The notes beneath the pieces were generated by a model. It made no database searches and was not told where the DNA came from. It worked only from the letters and a program-made list of their open reading frames with translations. Both the position numbers and the translations under genes were made by a program. From Pseudomonadales bacterium (GTDB lineage: Bacteria; Pseudomonadota; Gammaproteobacteria; Pseudomonadales; Azotimanducaceae): a stretch of DNA of 64,000 bases. Below, one piece after another: positions 44,666-52,578 of this stretch. Every line of letters starts with the position of its first letter. The first letter of the stretch is position 1. The stretch lies in NCBI GenBank assembly GCA_019634925.1, contig JAHCAL010000006.1, positions 186,001 to 250,000 on the forward strand. Reading direction: 5' to 3'.

Positions 44666-45208
44666 ATGACCCACCGCATTCACATCTTTGGAGCATCTGG
44701 CACAGGAACATCTACCTTGGGCGCGCATCTCGCGCGCGAGATTGGCGGGCTGCATCTGGATACGGACTCATACTACTGGCTCGAGACCGATCCTCCGTTC
44801 ACGCTGAAGCGAGACCCAGCTGATCGTGTGTCCATGATTGAACGGGGCATTGATGGAATAGCAGACTGGGTCCTGTCTGGCTCGATTTGTAGCTGGGGCG
44901 ATCCATTGCTGCACCGCTTCACACTTGTTGTGTTCCTACATCTGGATCCAGGCGTTCGAATGGCACGAATAGCTGATCGCGAGCGAGAACGATATGGATC
45001 GAGAATTCTGGCTGGGGCCGACATGCACGAGCAGCATCTGGAGTTCATGGCGTGGGCTTCTAGCTACGACTACGCCAAGGCCCCGACCCGAAGCTTTGAT
45101 CTCCACGAGCGCTGGATGGTGAAGTTGCACTGTCCGATTGTTCGGTTGACTTCTGATAGGCCGGTAGAGGAGCTTTGCGATGCGGTTCTTCAGAAAACAG
45201 CCGTCTAA
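44666..45208 (+). CDS. Cassette 2: P-loop kinase-like protein
   Basis: A 180-residue P-loop protein. The Walker A motif is GASGTGTST at about 9-17, followed by LHLDTDSYYWLETDPPF, like adenylate/shikimate-type kinases of the AAA_17/18 groups, and a DPGVRMARIADRERERYGSR stretch resembling a lid with arginines. It could phosphorylate a nucleotide or small molecule; relatives are often annotated as adenylate kinase-like or topology modulation proteins. The stop overlaps the next attC core. Confidence 0.75.
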   Translation: MTHRIHIFGASGTGTSTLGAHLAREIGGLHLDTDSYYWLETDPPFTLKRDPADRVSMIERGIDGIADWVLSGSICSWGDPLLHRFTLVVFLHLDPGVRMARIADRERERYGSRILAGADMHEQHLEFMAWASSYDYAKAPTRSFDLHERWMVKLHCPIVRLTSDRPVEELCDAVLQKTAV

Positions 45209-45301
45209 CAAGCGCATGCAGTGGACGGCTCAAAGTGTCACGCGATTTGCCTCCTCAAATCGCCCGCCACTTTGCTCCGCCGCTGATGCGCGGCGTTAGG
45301 C
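45203..45301 (+). other. attC site 2
   Basis: GTCTAAC (45203-45209) to GTTAGGC (45295-45301), 99 bp. The arms AAGCGCATGCAGTGGACGGC and GCCGCTGATGCGCGGC fold together, with an inner stem around cgatttg/caaatcg. Confidence 0.92.
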
Positions 45302-45309
45302 AACACCAA

Positions 45310-46149
45310 ATGCAAGTCGACTCCCTCGCAGAACAGCTCTTCTTTACCACGCTTCGCATTGATACCGTCGACCTAGCGGGCAATGCGGGCTCCGGCACGG
45401 GTTTCTTCTTTGGCCTGAAGCGTGGAGACATGAGCTTCCCCTTCGTGGTAACCAACAAGCATGTAGTCAACAACATGCGTTCCGGCAGACTCAACTTCCT
45501 GAAGCGGGAAGGGGATAAGCCTCTGATTGGTCAAGGCTTTCCTGCCGATCTGCTTGATTGGTCGACAGCATGGTTCGGACATCCTGATCCGAGCATCGAC
45601 ATTGCCATTCTCCCATTTGCCCCGCTAGAAGCGCAGATCAAACAGCAGACCGGGACTGATCTTTTCTACCGACTTGTGTCCGCCGAGATGCTTCCGAGTG
45701 ACGCTCAATTGGCGACACTAGATGCAATTGAACTCGTAACCTTCGTCGGCTACCCCAATGGCATATGGGACAGCAAGAGTCTCCTGCCGGTTGCTCGCCG
45801 AGGCACGACGGCTAGCCCGCTTCAAGTTGACTTCGAGGGCACCCCAAGGTTTCTTGTTGATGCGTCCGTATTTGGAGGATCAAGCGGAAGTCCAGTCTTC
45901 ATCTTGAACCAGGGGATGTACACGGATAAGGGCGGCGGAACCGCTATCGGCTCTCGACTCCTCTTCGTAGGTGTAGTCGCCGCCGTCTTCTTCCGAACGC
46001 AGTTGAACCAGATAGTTGCCGTCCCGGTTCCAACGCAGACTCAGCCGATGGCGCGCCAGCAGGAAATGATTGATCTGGGAATTGTCTTCAAGGGAAAGAC
46101 GGTAGTCGAAACCATTGAAGCCTTCTTGGCGGCGAAAGGTGTTACCTAA
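45310..46149 (+). CDS. Cassette 3: trypsin-like serine protease
   Basis: A 279-residue protein with a complete chymotrypsin-type triad: H51 in VTNKHVV, D97 in SIDIAIL and S192 in FGGSSGSPVF, with GYPNGIWDSKS between as in Do-like and phage-defence trypsin-like domains. No signal peptide or PDZ domain is present, so it acts in the cytoplasm. Trypsin-like modules occur in bacterial conflict systems, where they process effectors; that role is possible but no partner is encoded in the same cassette. ATG at 45310 lies 8 bp after the attC. Confidence 0.8.
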   Translation: MQVDSLAEQLFFTTLRIDTVDLAGNAGSGTGFFFGLKRGDMSFPFVVTNKHVVNNMRSGRLNFLKREGDKPLIGQGFPADLLDWSTAWFGHPDPSIDIAILPFAPLEAQIKQQTGTDLFYRLVSAEMLPSDAQLATLDAIELVTFVGYPNGIWDSKSLLPVARRGTTASPLQVDFEGTPRFLVDASVFGGSSGSPVFILNQGMYTDKGGGTAIGSRLLFVGVVAAVFFRTQLNQIVAVPVPTQTQPMARQQEMIDLGIVFKGKTVVETIEAFLAAKGVT

Positions 46150-46272
46150 CCCCTCGCTCAAGCTGACCCGCTACGGCAGGCGTTGTAAGCCCGGCCTGAG
46201 CCAGTCGTACTATCGTCTCAGTCCGGGCTTACAACACCTGCCTCCGCGGGCAGCTTAGCTCGAACGTTAGGT
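46144..46272 (+). other. attC site 3
   Basis: ACCTAAC (46144-46150) to GTTAGGT (46266-46272), 129 bp, the longest here. It has an extended inner stem ttgtaagcccgg...ccgggcttacaa. Confidence 0.92.
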
Positions 46273-46276
46273 TGCT

Positions 46277-47668
46277 ATGACCGCAAACGCATCACGTGCG
46301 GAAGAGCTAGTTCAGCGGCCGTCTGAAGGCTTGGCGATCGAGGTGAAGACCTGGATAGATCCGGCAACGTCAGAGGGCGCGGCAAAGATAGTCAGGGCGC
46401 TCTTGGCGCTGAGAAATCATGGCGGTGGGTACCTGCTGATAGGGTTCAACAATAGCGACTTTAGTCCGTCTCTTGTCGATGCTCCCGAGGACGTCGCTGA
46501 GGTCTATCACATCGACAAGCTGCAGGCGCTGGTAGGAAAGTACGCGTCGGAACCATTTGAAATAGAAATTGAGTTTCCAACGCGTGATGGCAGGGCATTT
46601 CCAGTAGTCGCCGTTCCAAGCGGGGTGCGAACACCGGTGGCTTCAAAGGCCGATCTCATTGTTGATGGTCGAAAGCTCATTGCGTCCGGCGACGTTTACG
46701 TCAGAACACTGCAGGCAAATAATACTCCTAGTTCGGCCAAGGCTGGGTGGCAAGACTGGGGTCGCCTTACGGAAACATGCTTCGACAATCGAGAGGCGGA
46801 TATAGGTCGATTCCTTCGAAGACACTTGGCGGGTGTTGACAGCGAGAAGTTTCGCGCTGCGCTTGGGTCGGTGATCGGGAGCTCTCCACCACCGCCTACT
46901 GCAGACGACAAGCTGCAGGGTCTGCTAATGGACGGTGAGGCCCGGTATCTCAACGCCGTCGCTTCTCGCGCGCTTAATCTGCCTCGTCATGGATCCTGGG
47001 AAGTTGCCGCTCTAGTCGACGGGAAGGTTGCGCTACACCGAGCGAACACGGAGTTCTTAAACCTAATCAATTCAGCCAACCCTCGGTACACAGGGAGGCC
47101 AGTTTGGGTGGACTCACGCGGTTTCACCGACCAATCTGCCAGACCATACGTACGAAATGGGAAGTGGGAGGCCCTTATTGTCCGGTTGGCAGGAGAATCG
47201 GGCGATCACATCGACTATTGGGCGATAGATCCTTCAAGTGCGTTCTATCAGCGCCGAGCGCTCGAAGACGACTTGACGCGCTCTCAGAGAGCGCCACAAC
47301 CTCTGACGGCTTTGGACTTCGCAATCGCAGTACTCCGCGTCGCCGAATCAATTGCTGTGTCCCTCGCGTTCGCGCGAGCTATGGAAGCCACTGACGCGAG
47401 CATGATCCGACTCAGCTTCCGATGGAGCGGAATTAGAGGGCGTCAACTCCAGTCGTGGGCCATTCCAGAAAGACACATATGGTCGCGAACAGCGCATCAA
47501 GACGTAGTTGTTGCTCGAGCTGACGTTCCCATAGATGCCCCGCTGTCCTCCCTAGGAACCTATGTGGGCGCCGTGATCTCACCGCTTTTTGAGGTCTTTG
47601 AGGGCTTTGTGCTAGGCCAGGAAGTTGTGGACGACTTGACGACACGCCTTATAGAGAGGCGCTTGTGA
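46277..47668 (+). CDS. Cassette 4: AlbA_2 (Schlafen-type) domain protein
   Basis: The N-terminal 130 residues look like an AlbA_2 domain: EGLAIEVKTWIDPATSEG, then IVRALLALRNHGGGYLLIGFNN, the common E-x-K and GG-x-LLIG pattern of these DNA/RNA-binding modules, which in some members act as nucleases. The remaining 330 residues are unassigned; a strand-rich middle (VDGKVALHRANTEFLN) and a helical C-terminus (PLTALDFAIAVLRVAESIAVSLA) are visible. AlbA_2 proteins occur in transcription control and phage defence. It is a single-gene cassette next to the GHKL-nuclease cassette, with 4 bp between attC and ATG. Confidence 0.7.
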   Translation: MTANASRAEELVQRPSEGLAIEVKTWIDPATSEGAAKIVRALLALRNHGGGYLLIGFNNSDFSPSLVDAPEDVAEVYHIDKLQALVGKYASEPFEIEIEFPTRDGRAFPVVAVPSGVRTPVASKADLIVDGRKLIASGDVYVRTLQANNTPSSAKAGWQDWGRLTETCFDNREADIGRFLRRHLAGVDSEKFRAALGSVIGSSPPPPTADDKLQGLLMDGEARYLNAVASRALNLPRHGSWEVAALVDGKVALHRANTEFLNLINSANPRYTGRPVWVDSRGFTDQSARPYVRNGKWEALIVRLAGESGDHIDYWAIDPSSAFYQRRALEDDLTRSQRAPQPLTALDFAIAVLRVAESIAVSLAFARAMEATDASMIRLSFRWSGIRGRQLQSWAIPERHIWSRTAHQDVVVARADVPIDAPLSSLGTYVGAVISPLFEVFEGFVLGQEVVDDLTTRLIERRL

Positions 47669-47674
47669 GGCGCA

Positions 47675-47760
47675 ACCTAACATCTCGTTGCAACGGCGGT
47701 GCGGGATAAAGTGCACACTCCATGGCCTCGGCGTGCCGCCGTGGAACTCGGGCGTTAGGC
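47675..47760 (+). other. attC site 4
   Basis: ACCTAAC (47675-47681) to GTTAGGC (47754-47760), 86 bp. Arms CGTTGCAACGGCGGTGC and GCCGCCGTGGAACTCGGGC pair imperfectly. Confidence 0.88.
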
Positions 47761-47838
47761 GTCGCAATCAACACCTTCGTGTCGCGCAATCAGCCGGACT
47801 AAAGCATCATACGCCCAGAGCATCACCGACATTAGCGC

Positions 47839-49890
47839 ATGGCAATTCACACAAATCTTCGGAACCGAATTCGCAACACGCAACTTCCGCTAAGCTCGGG
47901 CCTAATGCCGTTGTTCGAGGCGGTTCAAAATTCTATCCATGCTATTGAAGAGGTTGCACCGTCTTGCCCAGGAAGGATAACGGTCGAAATACTTCGAGAA
48001 GTCGCCGGCCTCTTCTCAGACGGGGACAGAACCAAAAAGCGAGGCCCGGAAACTCAGCCGGAGATCTTTGGGTTCAGAATCACCGACGACGGAATCGGCT
48101 TTACCGATCGACACCTCGAGTCCTTCGAGACGCTTGATAGCGACTTTAAGGCCAAGATCGGAGGAAAGGGAATCGGCCGTCTCCTTTGGCTAAAGGCATT
48201 TCGAAACGTCTCAATTGATAGCCGTTATGTGGGAGCTGACGGTAAATTTCGGCGGCGTACATTTTCCTTCTCGCCAACTGACGGAGTTATTGATCTGTCG
48301 GATCGCGACGTCGCTGATGGAGAAATCCGACAAACGACAGTGGAGCTCAGTGGGTTCGAGGAAAAATACCGACAGGCGTGCCGAAAGACTATGGAGGCCA
48401 TAGCAAATCAACTTCTCGAGCACTGTCTCTGGTACTTTGTTAGAACCGGAGGGGCACCGACCATAGTTATTAGAGACGGTGAGGGGTTCGTCAGTCTAGA
48501 CGACGTGTATGACCGCCAGATGCATTCCTCAGCTGAGCACGAGCAACTTGAAATAAAGGGCCACAAATTCGACCTCACCCACCTGAAGCTAAGCGCGACA
48601 ACCACGCAGTCCCACATGATCGGCTGGTGCGCAGCGAATCGTCTAGTCAAAGAGGACGCACTTTCCAGCAGAGTGCCCGGCCTATTCGGAAAGTTGGGTG
48701 ATGACGGAAATCAATTTATATACGCTTGTTACGTGACGTCACCCTATCTCGACGAGCGAGTCCGCCCAGAGCGAACTGACTTCGTATTGGAAAAGACGCG
48801 TTCTGATGGTCTTTTCACGGACGATGAAATTTCAGAGGACGAATTGTCCGCAAATATTGTGAAAAGCGTACGCAATTACCTTTCCCAATATCTAGAGGAA
48901 AAGCGAAAAGCAGGACTAGAGCGGGTGAATCGATTTGTCGCAGAAGTACAGCCCAGGTACCGTCCAATTCTTTCGCGAATTCCAATTGAAGAGCTCTACG
49001 TCGACCCATCCATATCAGATCGGGAACTCGATGTTGTGCTGCACAGACATCGGAGTGATGTCGAGCGCGAACTGCTCGCCGAGGGCCATAAGGTAATGTC
49101 GCCTGCGCTAGCTGATACAGCGGAGGAATACGAGGCGCGGGTGAAGCATTACCTCGACTTGGCCAACGACCTAAAGAAGTCGGATCTAGCGGAGTACGTG
49201 TCGCATAGGAAGGTCATCCTCGATCTCTTAAAAATTGGCGTTCAGCGCAACGAGGACGGAAAGTATTCGAGAGAAGATCTCATACATGAATTGATAATGC
49301 CGCTTCGGACTACTTCGAACAGCGCAGAATTTGAGCGAAACAATCTCTGGCTCATAGACGACCGGCTAACATTTCATGATTATCTTGCGTCGGATATAAC
49401 CCTCCGATCTGCGCCGGTATCTGGGAGCACCTCCACAAAGGAACCGGACATCCTGGCGCTAAATGTATATGACCAGCCGATTCTCGTGTCCGAGGGAAGC
49501 TCGCTACCGCTCGCGTCGATCGTCGTCGTAGAGCTGAAGCGGCCAATGCGAAATGACATGGCGTCCGGGGAGGAGAAGGACCCGATTGAACAGACCTTGA
49601 GCTATTTGAAAAAGATAAGAGACGGAAACGTACGCACAGCTGCGGGCCGCCAAATACCTAACTCGAGCGATATCCCCGGGTTTTGCTACATCCTTTGCGA
49701 CCTGACCGAATCAATGAGAAACAGATGCGAAATTCATGGTTATACCCGTACGAGCGACTATCTAGGCTATTTCGGGTACAACGGTCCGTTGAAGGCTTAC
49801 GTAGAAGTGATTTCCTTCGATCGGCTCTTAAACAACGGCTACCAACGAAACCGTGCCTTTTTTGCAAGCCTTGGACTGCCTAATAATTGA
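47839..49890 (+). CDS. Cassette 5: GHKL ATPase fused to PD-(D/E)xK-like nuclease
   Basis: A 683-residue protein with two recognisable ends. The N-terminal part is a GHKL (Hsp90/MutL/MORC-type) ATPase: LFEAVQNSIHAI (E27 and N31 for ATP and Mg), TDDGIGFT (about 82-89) and GGKGIGRLLWLK (about 108-119). The middle has long helices (about 340-470). The C-terminal part shows EPDILAL (D537), VVVELKRP (E565-x-K567) and DPIEQTLSYLKK, a pattern typical of restriction-like PD-(D/E)xK nucleases, followed by a fold ending at LGLPNN. This resembles paraMORC-like or MutL-like ATPase-nuclease fusions implicated in anti-phage conflict. No defence system name can be assigned by eye. Confidence 0.75.
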   Translation: MAIHTNLRNRIRNTQLPLSSGLMPLFEAVQNSIHAIEEVAPSCPGRITVEILREVAGLFSDGDRTKKRGPETQPEIFGFRITDDGIGFTDRHLESFETLDSDFKAKIGGKGIGRLLWLKAFRNVSIDSRYVGADGKFRRRTFSFSPTDGVIDLSDRDVADGEIRQTTVELSGFEEKYRQACRKTMEAIANQLLEHCLWYFVRTGGAPTIVIRDGEGFVSLDDVYDRQMHSSAEHEQLEIKGHKFDLTHLKLSATTTQSHMIGWCAANRLVKEDALSSRVPGLFGKLGDDGNQFIYACYVTSPYLDERVRPERTDFVLEKTRSDGLFTDDEISEDELSANIVKSVRNYLSQYLEEKRKAGLERVNRFVAEVQPRYRPILSRIPIEELYVDPSISDRELDVVLHRHRSDVERELLAEGHKVMSPALADTAEEYEARVKHYLDLANDLKKSDLAEYVSHRKVILDLLKIGVQRNEDGKYSREDLIHELIMPLRTTSNSAEFERNNLWLIDDRLTFHDYLASDITLRSAPVSGSTSTKEPDILALNVYDQPILVSEGSSLPLASIVVVELKRPMRNDMASGEEKDPIEQTLSYLKKIRDGNVRTAAGRQIPNSSDIPGFCYILCDLTESMRNRCEIHGYTRTSDYLGYFGYNGPLKAYVEVISFDRLLNNGYQRNRAFFASLGLPNN

Positions 49891-49903
49891 CTCTCGGCGC
49901 GAC

Positions 49904-49933
49904 GCCTAACCAGCCAATGGAGCGGAGGCGATG
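49904..49933 (+). other. attC site 5, left half only (interrupted)
   Basis: GCCTAAC at 49904-49910 followed by cagccaatggagcggaggcg is the left arm of an attC. The IS3 element begins at about 49934 and no matching GTTRRRY arm appears beyond it, so the right half is lost. Confidence 0.7.
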
Positions 49934-49983
49934 GTTCCTACGGTTTAGTGGACACCCTGAACTAACTGATCAGAAGTGTCGAA

Positions 49984-50340
49984 ATGCCGAAGCCAGGGCC
50001 GAGGACGACGCACAAGCACAGCGATGATTTCAAGGCGACCGCGGTGCGGCTGAGCCAGTTGCCCGGCGTAGAAGTGCAGGATGTCGCGGCGTCCCTTTAC
50101 ATCCACCCGTTCATGTTGTCTCGTTGGCGCAAGCAGGCGCGGGAGGGACATATCGTGACGAAGGGTGTGGAGGTGAACAAAGAGATCGAGGCCGAGCTCA
50201 AGGAGCTTCGGAAGATCAAGAAAGCCTATGAGCGGCTTCAGGTCGAGCATGACCTTTTAAAAATAGCCATCGAGTTCACTTCGGCACGAAGAGCGACATC
50301 TATGCCTTCATCGCCCACTACGAAGGGACCCACTCGGTGA
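49984..50340 (+). CDS. IS3 transposase OrfA
   Basis: A 118-residue OrfA: the N-terminal HTH (FKATAVRLSQLPGVEVQDVAASLYIHPFMLSRWRKQ) binds the IS ends, and a leucine-zipper-like helix (EAELKELRKIKKAYERLQVEHDLLK) follows. The slippery TTTTAAAAAT at 50255-50264 lets ribosomes shift to -1 and read into orfB, where the frame continues NSHRVHFGTKSDIYAFIAHY without a stop. The 0-frame tail after the slip site is not transposase-like. Confidence 0.85.
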   Translation: MPKPGPRTTHKHSDDFKATAVRLSQLPGVEVQDVAASLYIHPFMLSRWRKQAREGHIVTKGVEVNKEIEAELKELRKIKKAYERLQVEHDLLKIAIEFTSARRATSMPSSPTTKGPTR

Positions 50341-51146
50341 CCCGTATGTGCGCGTTGTATGGGGTGTCCCGCAGTGGCTACTACGCTTGGTCAGGCAGGC
50401 CGCCGAGTTTACGAAGCGTGGAGGATGAGCGCCTCGTGAAGCAGATACGCGAAGCTCATGGCGCTGGCCGGGAGGCATACGGCAGCCCCCGCGTTCATGC
50501 TGCGCTGGTCCGGCAAGGTGAAGCCGTCGGACGTCGCCGGGTCGAGCGTTTGATGCGGGAAAACGGGATCCAGGCGTGCACGACCAAGCTGTATCCGCGC
50601 AAACCCGGGATCGGTCGATTCTTTGCGAGTGCGACGCATGAGCTGCACGGGCTCAGTATCGATCGCCGAGATCAGGTCTGGGTTGGCGACGCCACCTACC
50701 TGAAGGTGCGCGGCGACTGGCGCTACCTGGCGACGGTGATGGACCGTTACTCGCGGCGAATCCTGGGCTGGTCAATCGGCAGGGAGAAAGACGCGAGTCT
50801 AACCGCGAAGGCATTGCGGCAGGCCATACGACGGCGCCGACCGTCGTCGGGTACGAGCTTCCACAGCGACCGCGGCGTTGAATACCTTGCCAGCAAGCAC
50901 CGGCGGGTACTGGATCAAAACGATCTCATCCAGAGTGTGAACCGTAGCCGCCGCATGACCGACAACGCGCACATGGAGTCCTGGAACAAGACCATGAAGT
51001 CGGAGATGTACCATCGCTATCAATTTGTCGACGATCGTACCCTGGCCAACTCGGTCCGTTCGTTCGTCGACTTCTACAATCGTGATCGACTGCATTCGTC
51101 GCTCGGGTATCGTTCGCCGGACGAATTCGAGGCACAGTGTTCATAA
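50337..51146 (+). CDS. IS3 transposase OrfB (DDE integrase domain)
   Basis: A 269-residue catalytic part with the HTH_21-like N-terminus (HGAGREAYGSPRVHAAL) and an rve domain. The DDE triad is D118 (VGDATY), D178 (FHSDRG) and E214 (AHMESWNK), with the standard 35-residue D-E spacing, and ends GYRSPDEFEAQ. It appears intact. The natural product is probably the OrfAB fusion made by frameshift; the GTG at 50337 is only the annotation start. It overlaps the OrfA stop by 4 bp. Confidence 0.9.
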   Translation: MTRMCALYGVSRSGYYAWSGRPPSLRSVEDERLVKQIREAHGAGREAYGSPRVHAALVRQGEAVGRRRVERLMRENGIQACTTKLYPRKPGIGRFFASATHELHGLSIDRRDQVWVGDATYLKVRGDWRYLATVMDRYSRRILGWSIGREKDASLTAKALRQAIRRRRPSSGTSFHSDRGVEYLASKHRRVLDQNDLIQSVNRSRRMTDNAHMESWNKTMKSEMYHRYQFVDDRTLANSVRSFVDFYNRDRLHSSLGYRSPDEFEAQCS

Positions 51147-51270
51147 CAAACCGGTGTCCACTTTTTCGTAGGAACTCTCCGGCTCAGCTTCGATCGATCA
51201 CATGCGATGAGCATCTCGTACCGCCCTCGTACCGACAGACGAGATTCCACGAGTAGGAGCGCCAAGTACA

Positions 51271-51660
51271 ATGCCTCCGAAGCGTCCAATCCACGAGGAC
51301 GAAGTCCAACCCCAGGTCTGGTATGCGGGCACTGATCGAGAGATTCATGGTCGCGCGCTTTGTGACGTCGGCGGTTCGTCGAAAATTGGGGTTGGGCTCT
51401 TAGAGCTGCCACCGGGCTGTGACACGCGACCTGCACACTATCATACCGAGGAAGAGGAGCACCTGTACGTCTTAGAAGGCCGCGCTACGCTGCATCTTGG
51501 CGGGGAGCGTTATACCTTGGTCCGTGGCTCCTACATCTGTTTTCCCTCGGGCCAAGAATTGCATCATTACATCCAGAACGACGGATCGGTCGTCTTCCGG
51601 TACCTCATGATCGGTGAGCGAATCAATGCCGACCAGGTGATCTATCTCGATGGCTGTTAG
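51271..51660 (+). CDS. Cassette 6: cupin-domain protein
   Basis: A 129-residue single cupin. Motif 1 is HYHTEEEEHLYVLEGRATL with the metal His-x-His and Glu pattern, and motif 2 is the GQELHHYIQNDGSVVFRYL region. Cupins bind a metal and act as isomerases, dioxygenases or sensors; this small one has no other domain. The gene follows the IS3 element, so its upstream attC right arm is missing; a complete attC follows its stop. Confidence 0.8.
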   Translation: MPPKRPIHEDEVQPQVWYAGTDREIHGRALCDVGGSSKIGVGLLELPPGCDTRPAHYHTEEEEHLYVLEGRATLHLGGERYTLVRGSYICFPSGQELHHYIQNDGSVVFRYLMIGERINADQVIYLDGC

Positions 51661-51698
51661 TCACCCATCTCCCGCTCCCAGGAGGGAGCCGAAGCGCC

Positions 51699-51798
51699 GT
51701 CCAACAAGGGCGATGCAGCGGACCGTCCAAACCGTCTCAAAAATTGCTTTCGAAATTTTGCCGCCGGTTCGCCCGGCCGCTAATCGCCGGCGTTAAAC
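51699..51798 (+). other. attC site 6
   Basis: GTCCAAC (51699-51705) to GTTAAAC (51792-51798), 100 bp. Arms AAGGGCGATGCAGCGGACCG and CGGCCGCTAATCGCCGGC pair, with inner aaaattgctttcgaaatttt. Confidence 0.85.
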
Positions 51799-51859
51799 GG
51801 CTCGGATGCACACCTCCATCGACCACAGGTAGAATGGAAGCCGTCTGGAGGTCCGCACC

Positions 51860-52084
51860 ATGGCTAACCCTCTGATTGTGAAGGACTCTGAGATTCTGGG
51901 CGGTACCCCCGTCTTTGCTGGCACTCGGGTCCCCATTCGCATTCTTTTCGAACACCTCGAGGCAGGCGATCGTCTCGATGATTTTCTCGATAGCTATCCA
52001 ACCGTTACCCGTGACCAAGCGGTTCAGGTGCTAGAGCGCGCCGCGCAGAGTTTGGCCAAGGCGGGTGATGAAGCTGCTGCTTGA
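51860..52084 (+). CDS. Cassette 7: DUF433 antitoxin-like protein
   Basis: A 74-residue DUF433 protein (VKDSEILGGTPVFAGTRVPIRILFEHLEAGDRLDDFLDSYPTVTRDQA, given by its main parts), a helix-turn-helix-like fold that is the usual antitoxin partner of DUF5615 or VapC-like toxins. It precedes and overlaps the DUF5615 gene by 17 bp. Preceded by GGAGG. TA pairs are common in chromosomal integrons, where they stabilise cassette arrays. Confidence 0.85.
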   Translation: MANPLIVKDSEILGGTPVFAGTRVPIRILFEHLEAGDRLDDFLDSYPTVTRDQAVQVLERAAQSLAKAGDEAAA

Positions 52085-52394
52085 TGAGTCTATTCCGAAG
52101 CGGTTAGCCGGGCTGTTCCCAGGCGATTTCGAGACGATGACGGTGCCGCAAATGGGGTGGGCTGGCACGAGGAACGGGGAACTGCTACGCAAAGCGGCCG
52201 ATGCTGGTTTCGACGCGCTTATCACTGCTGACCAAGGCATCGAGCATCAGCAGAATCTGAGCACGTTGGGCCTGCGCATCATAGTGTTGACTGCACCTCG
52301 GACACGACTTCAAGAACTCGAGCCGTTGGTCCCGAAAGTCGTCGATGTTCTCCGGCGTGAATCGGCGATCGGTGTCTATCGTGTCGCCGTATAA
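52068..52394 (+). CDS. Cassette 7: DUF5615 PIN-like toxin
   Basis: A 108-residue PIN-like protein: LLLDESIPKRLAGLF at the N-terminus, ALITADQGIEHQQNL in the middle with the acidic residues of PIN nucleases. Together with DUF433 it forms a likely type II toxin-antitoxin pair whose toxin cuts RNA. The ATG at 52068 is one codon after a GTG. The stop TAA lies in a degenerate attC left core (GTATAAC). Confidence 0.85.
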   Translation: MKLLLDESIPKRLAGLFPGDFETMTVPQMGWAGTRNGELLRKAADAGFDALITADQGIEHQQNLSTLGLRIIVLTAPRTRLQELEPLVPKVVDVLRRESAIGVYRVAV

Positions 52395-52420
52395 CTCCAC
52401 AATGCAGCGGGCCTCCGGCA
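52389..52420 (+). other. Truncated attC-like left half
   Basis: GTATAAC at 52389-52395 followed by tccacaatgcagcgggcc mirrors the left arms of attC 2 and 6 (ATGCAGYGGA). No GTTRRRY right arm follows, so the array ends here by deletion. The 184 bp from here to the methyltransferase start hold no gene I can support. Confidence 0.5.
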
Positions 52421-52578
52421 CTTTCGATGACACCTCCCGCCGTCAAGGTGAGGCCGTCGCGCGGCTGTGGCCCGGATCGCCGCACGGGGCCATGGCCATC
52501 GCTCGAATCATGGCAGCCTCATGAGTGCTGGCCGGCAGTCCAGGTTGCAATATAAGGCGAGGATCCCGATTGGAAGGC

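Larger units (their letters stand above)
49934..51175 (+). mobile_element. IS3-family insertion sequence
   Basis: About 1,242 bp with imperfect terminal inverted repeats: gttcctacg-gttt-agtggacacc at the left and ggtgtccact-tttt-cgtaggaac at the right. It encodes orfA and orfB, joined by -1 frameshifting. No clear target duplication is visible next to the ends, so either the boundaries are a few bases off or the flank was deleted. Confidence 0.85.
42910..52420. mobile_element. Chromosomal integron with about seven cassettes
   Basis: The region has the canonical layout: intI on the minus strand, an attI-like site with GTTAGAC, then plus-strand genes each followed by an imperfect palindrome bounded by RYYYAAC and GTTRRRY. 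Five intact attC sites (86-129 bp), one attC cut by an IS3 element and one truncated attC were found. Cassette genes have clearly lower GC and different codon use from the flanks, as expected for captured DNA. Confidence 0.9.

Noticed and set aside
49925..51185. Target-site duplication around the IS3 element
   Set aside because: The bases next to both inverted repeats do not match, so none is claimed.
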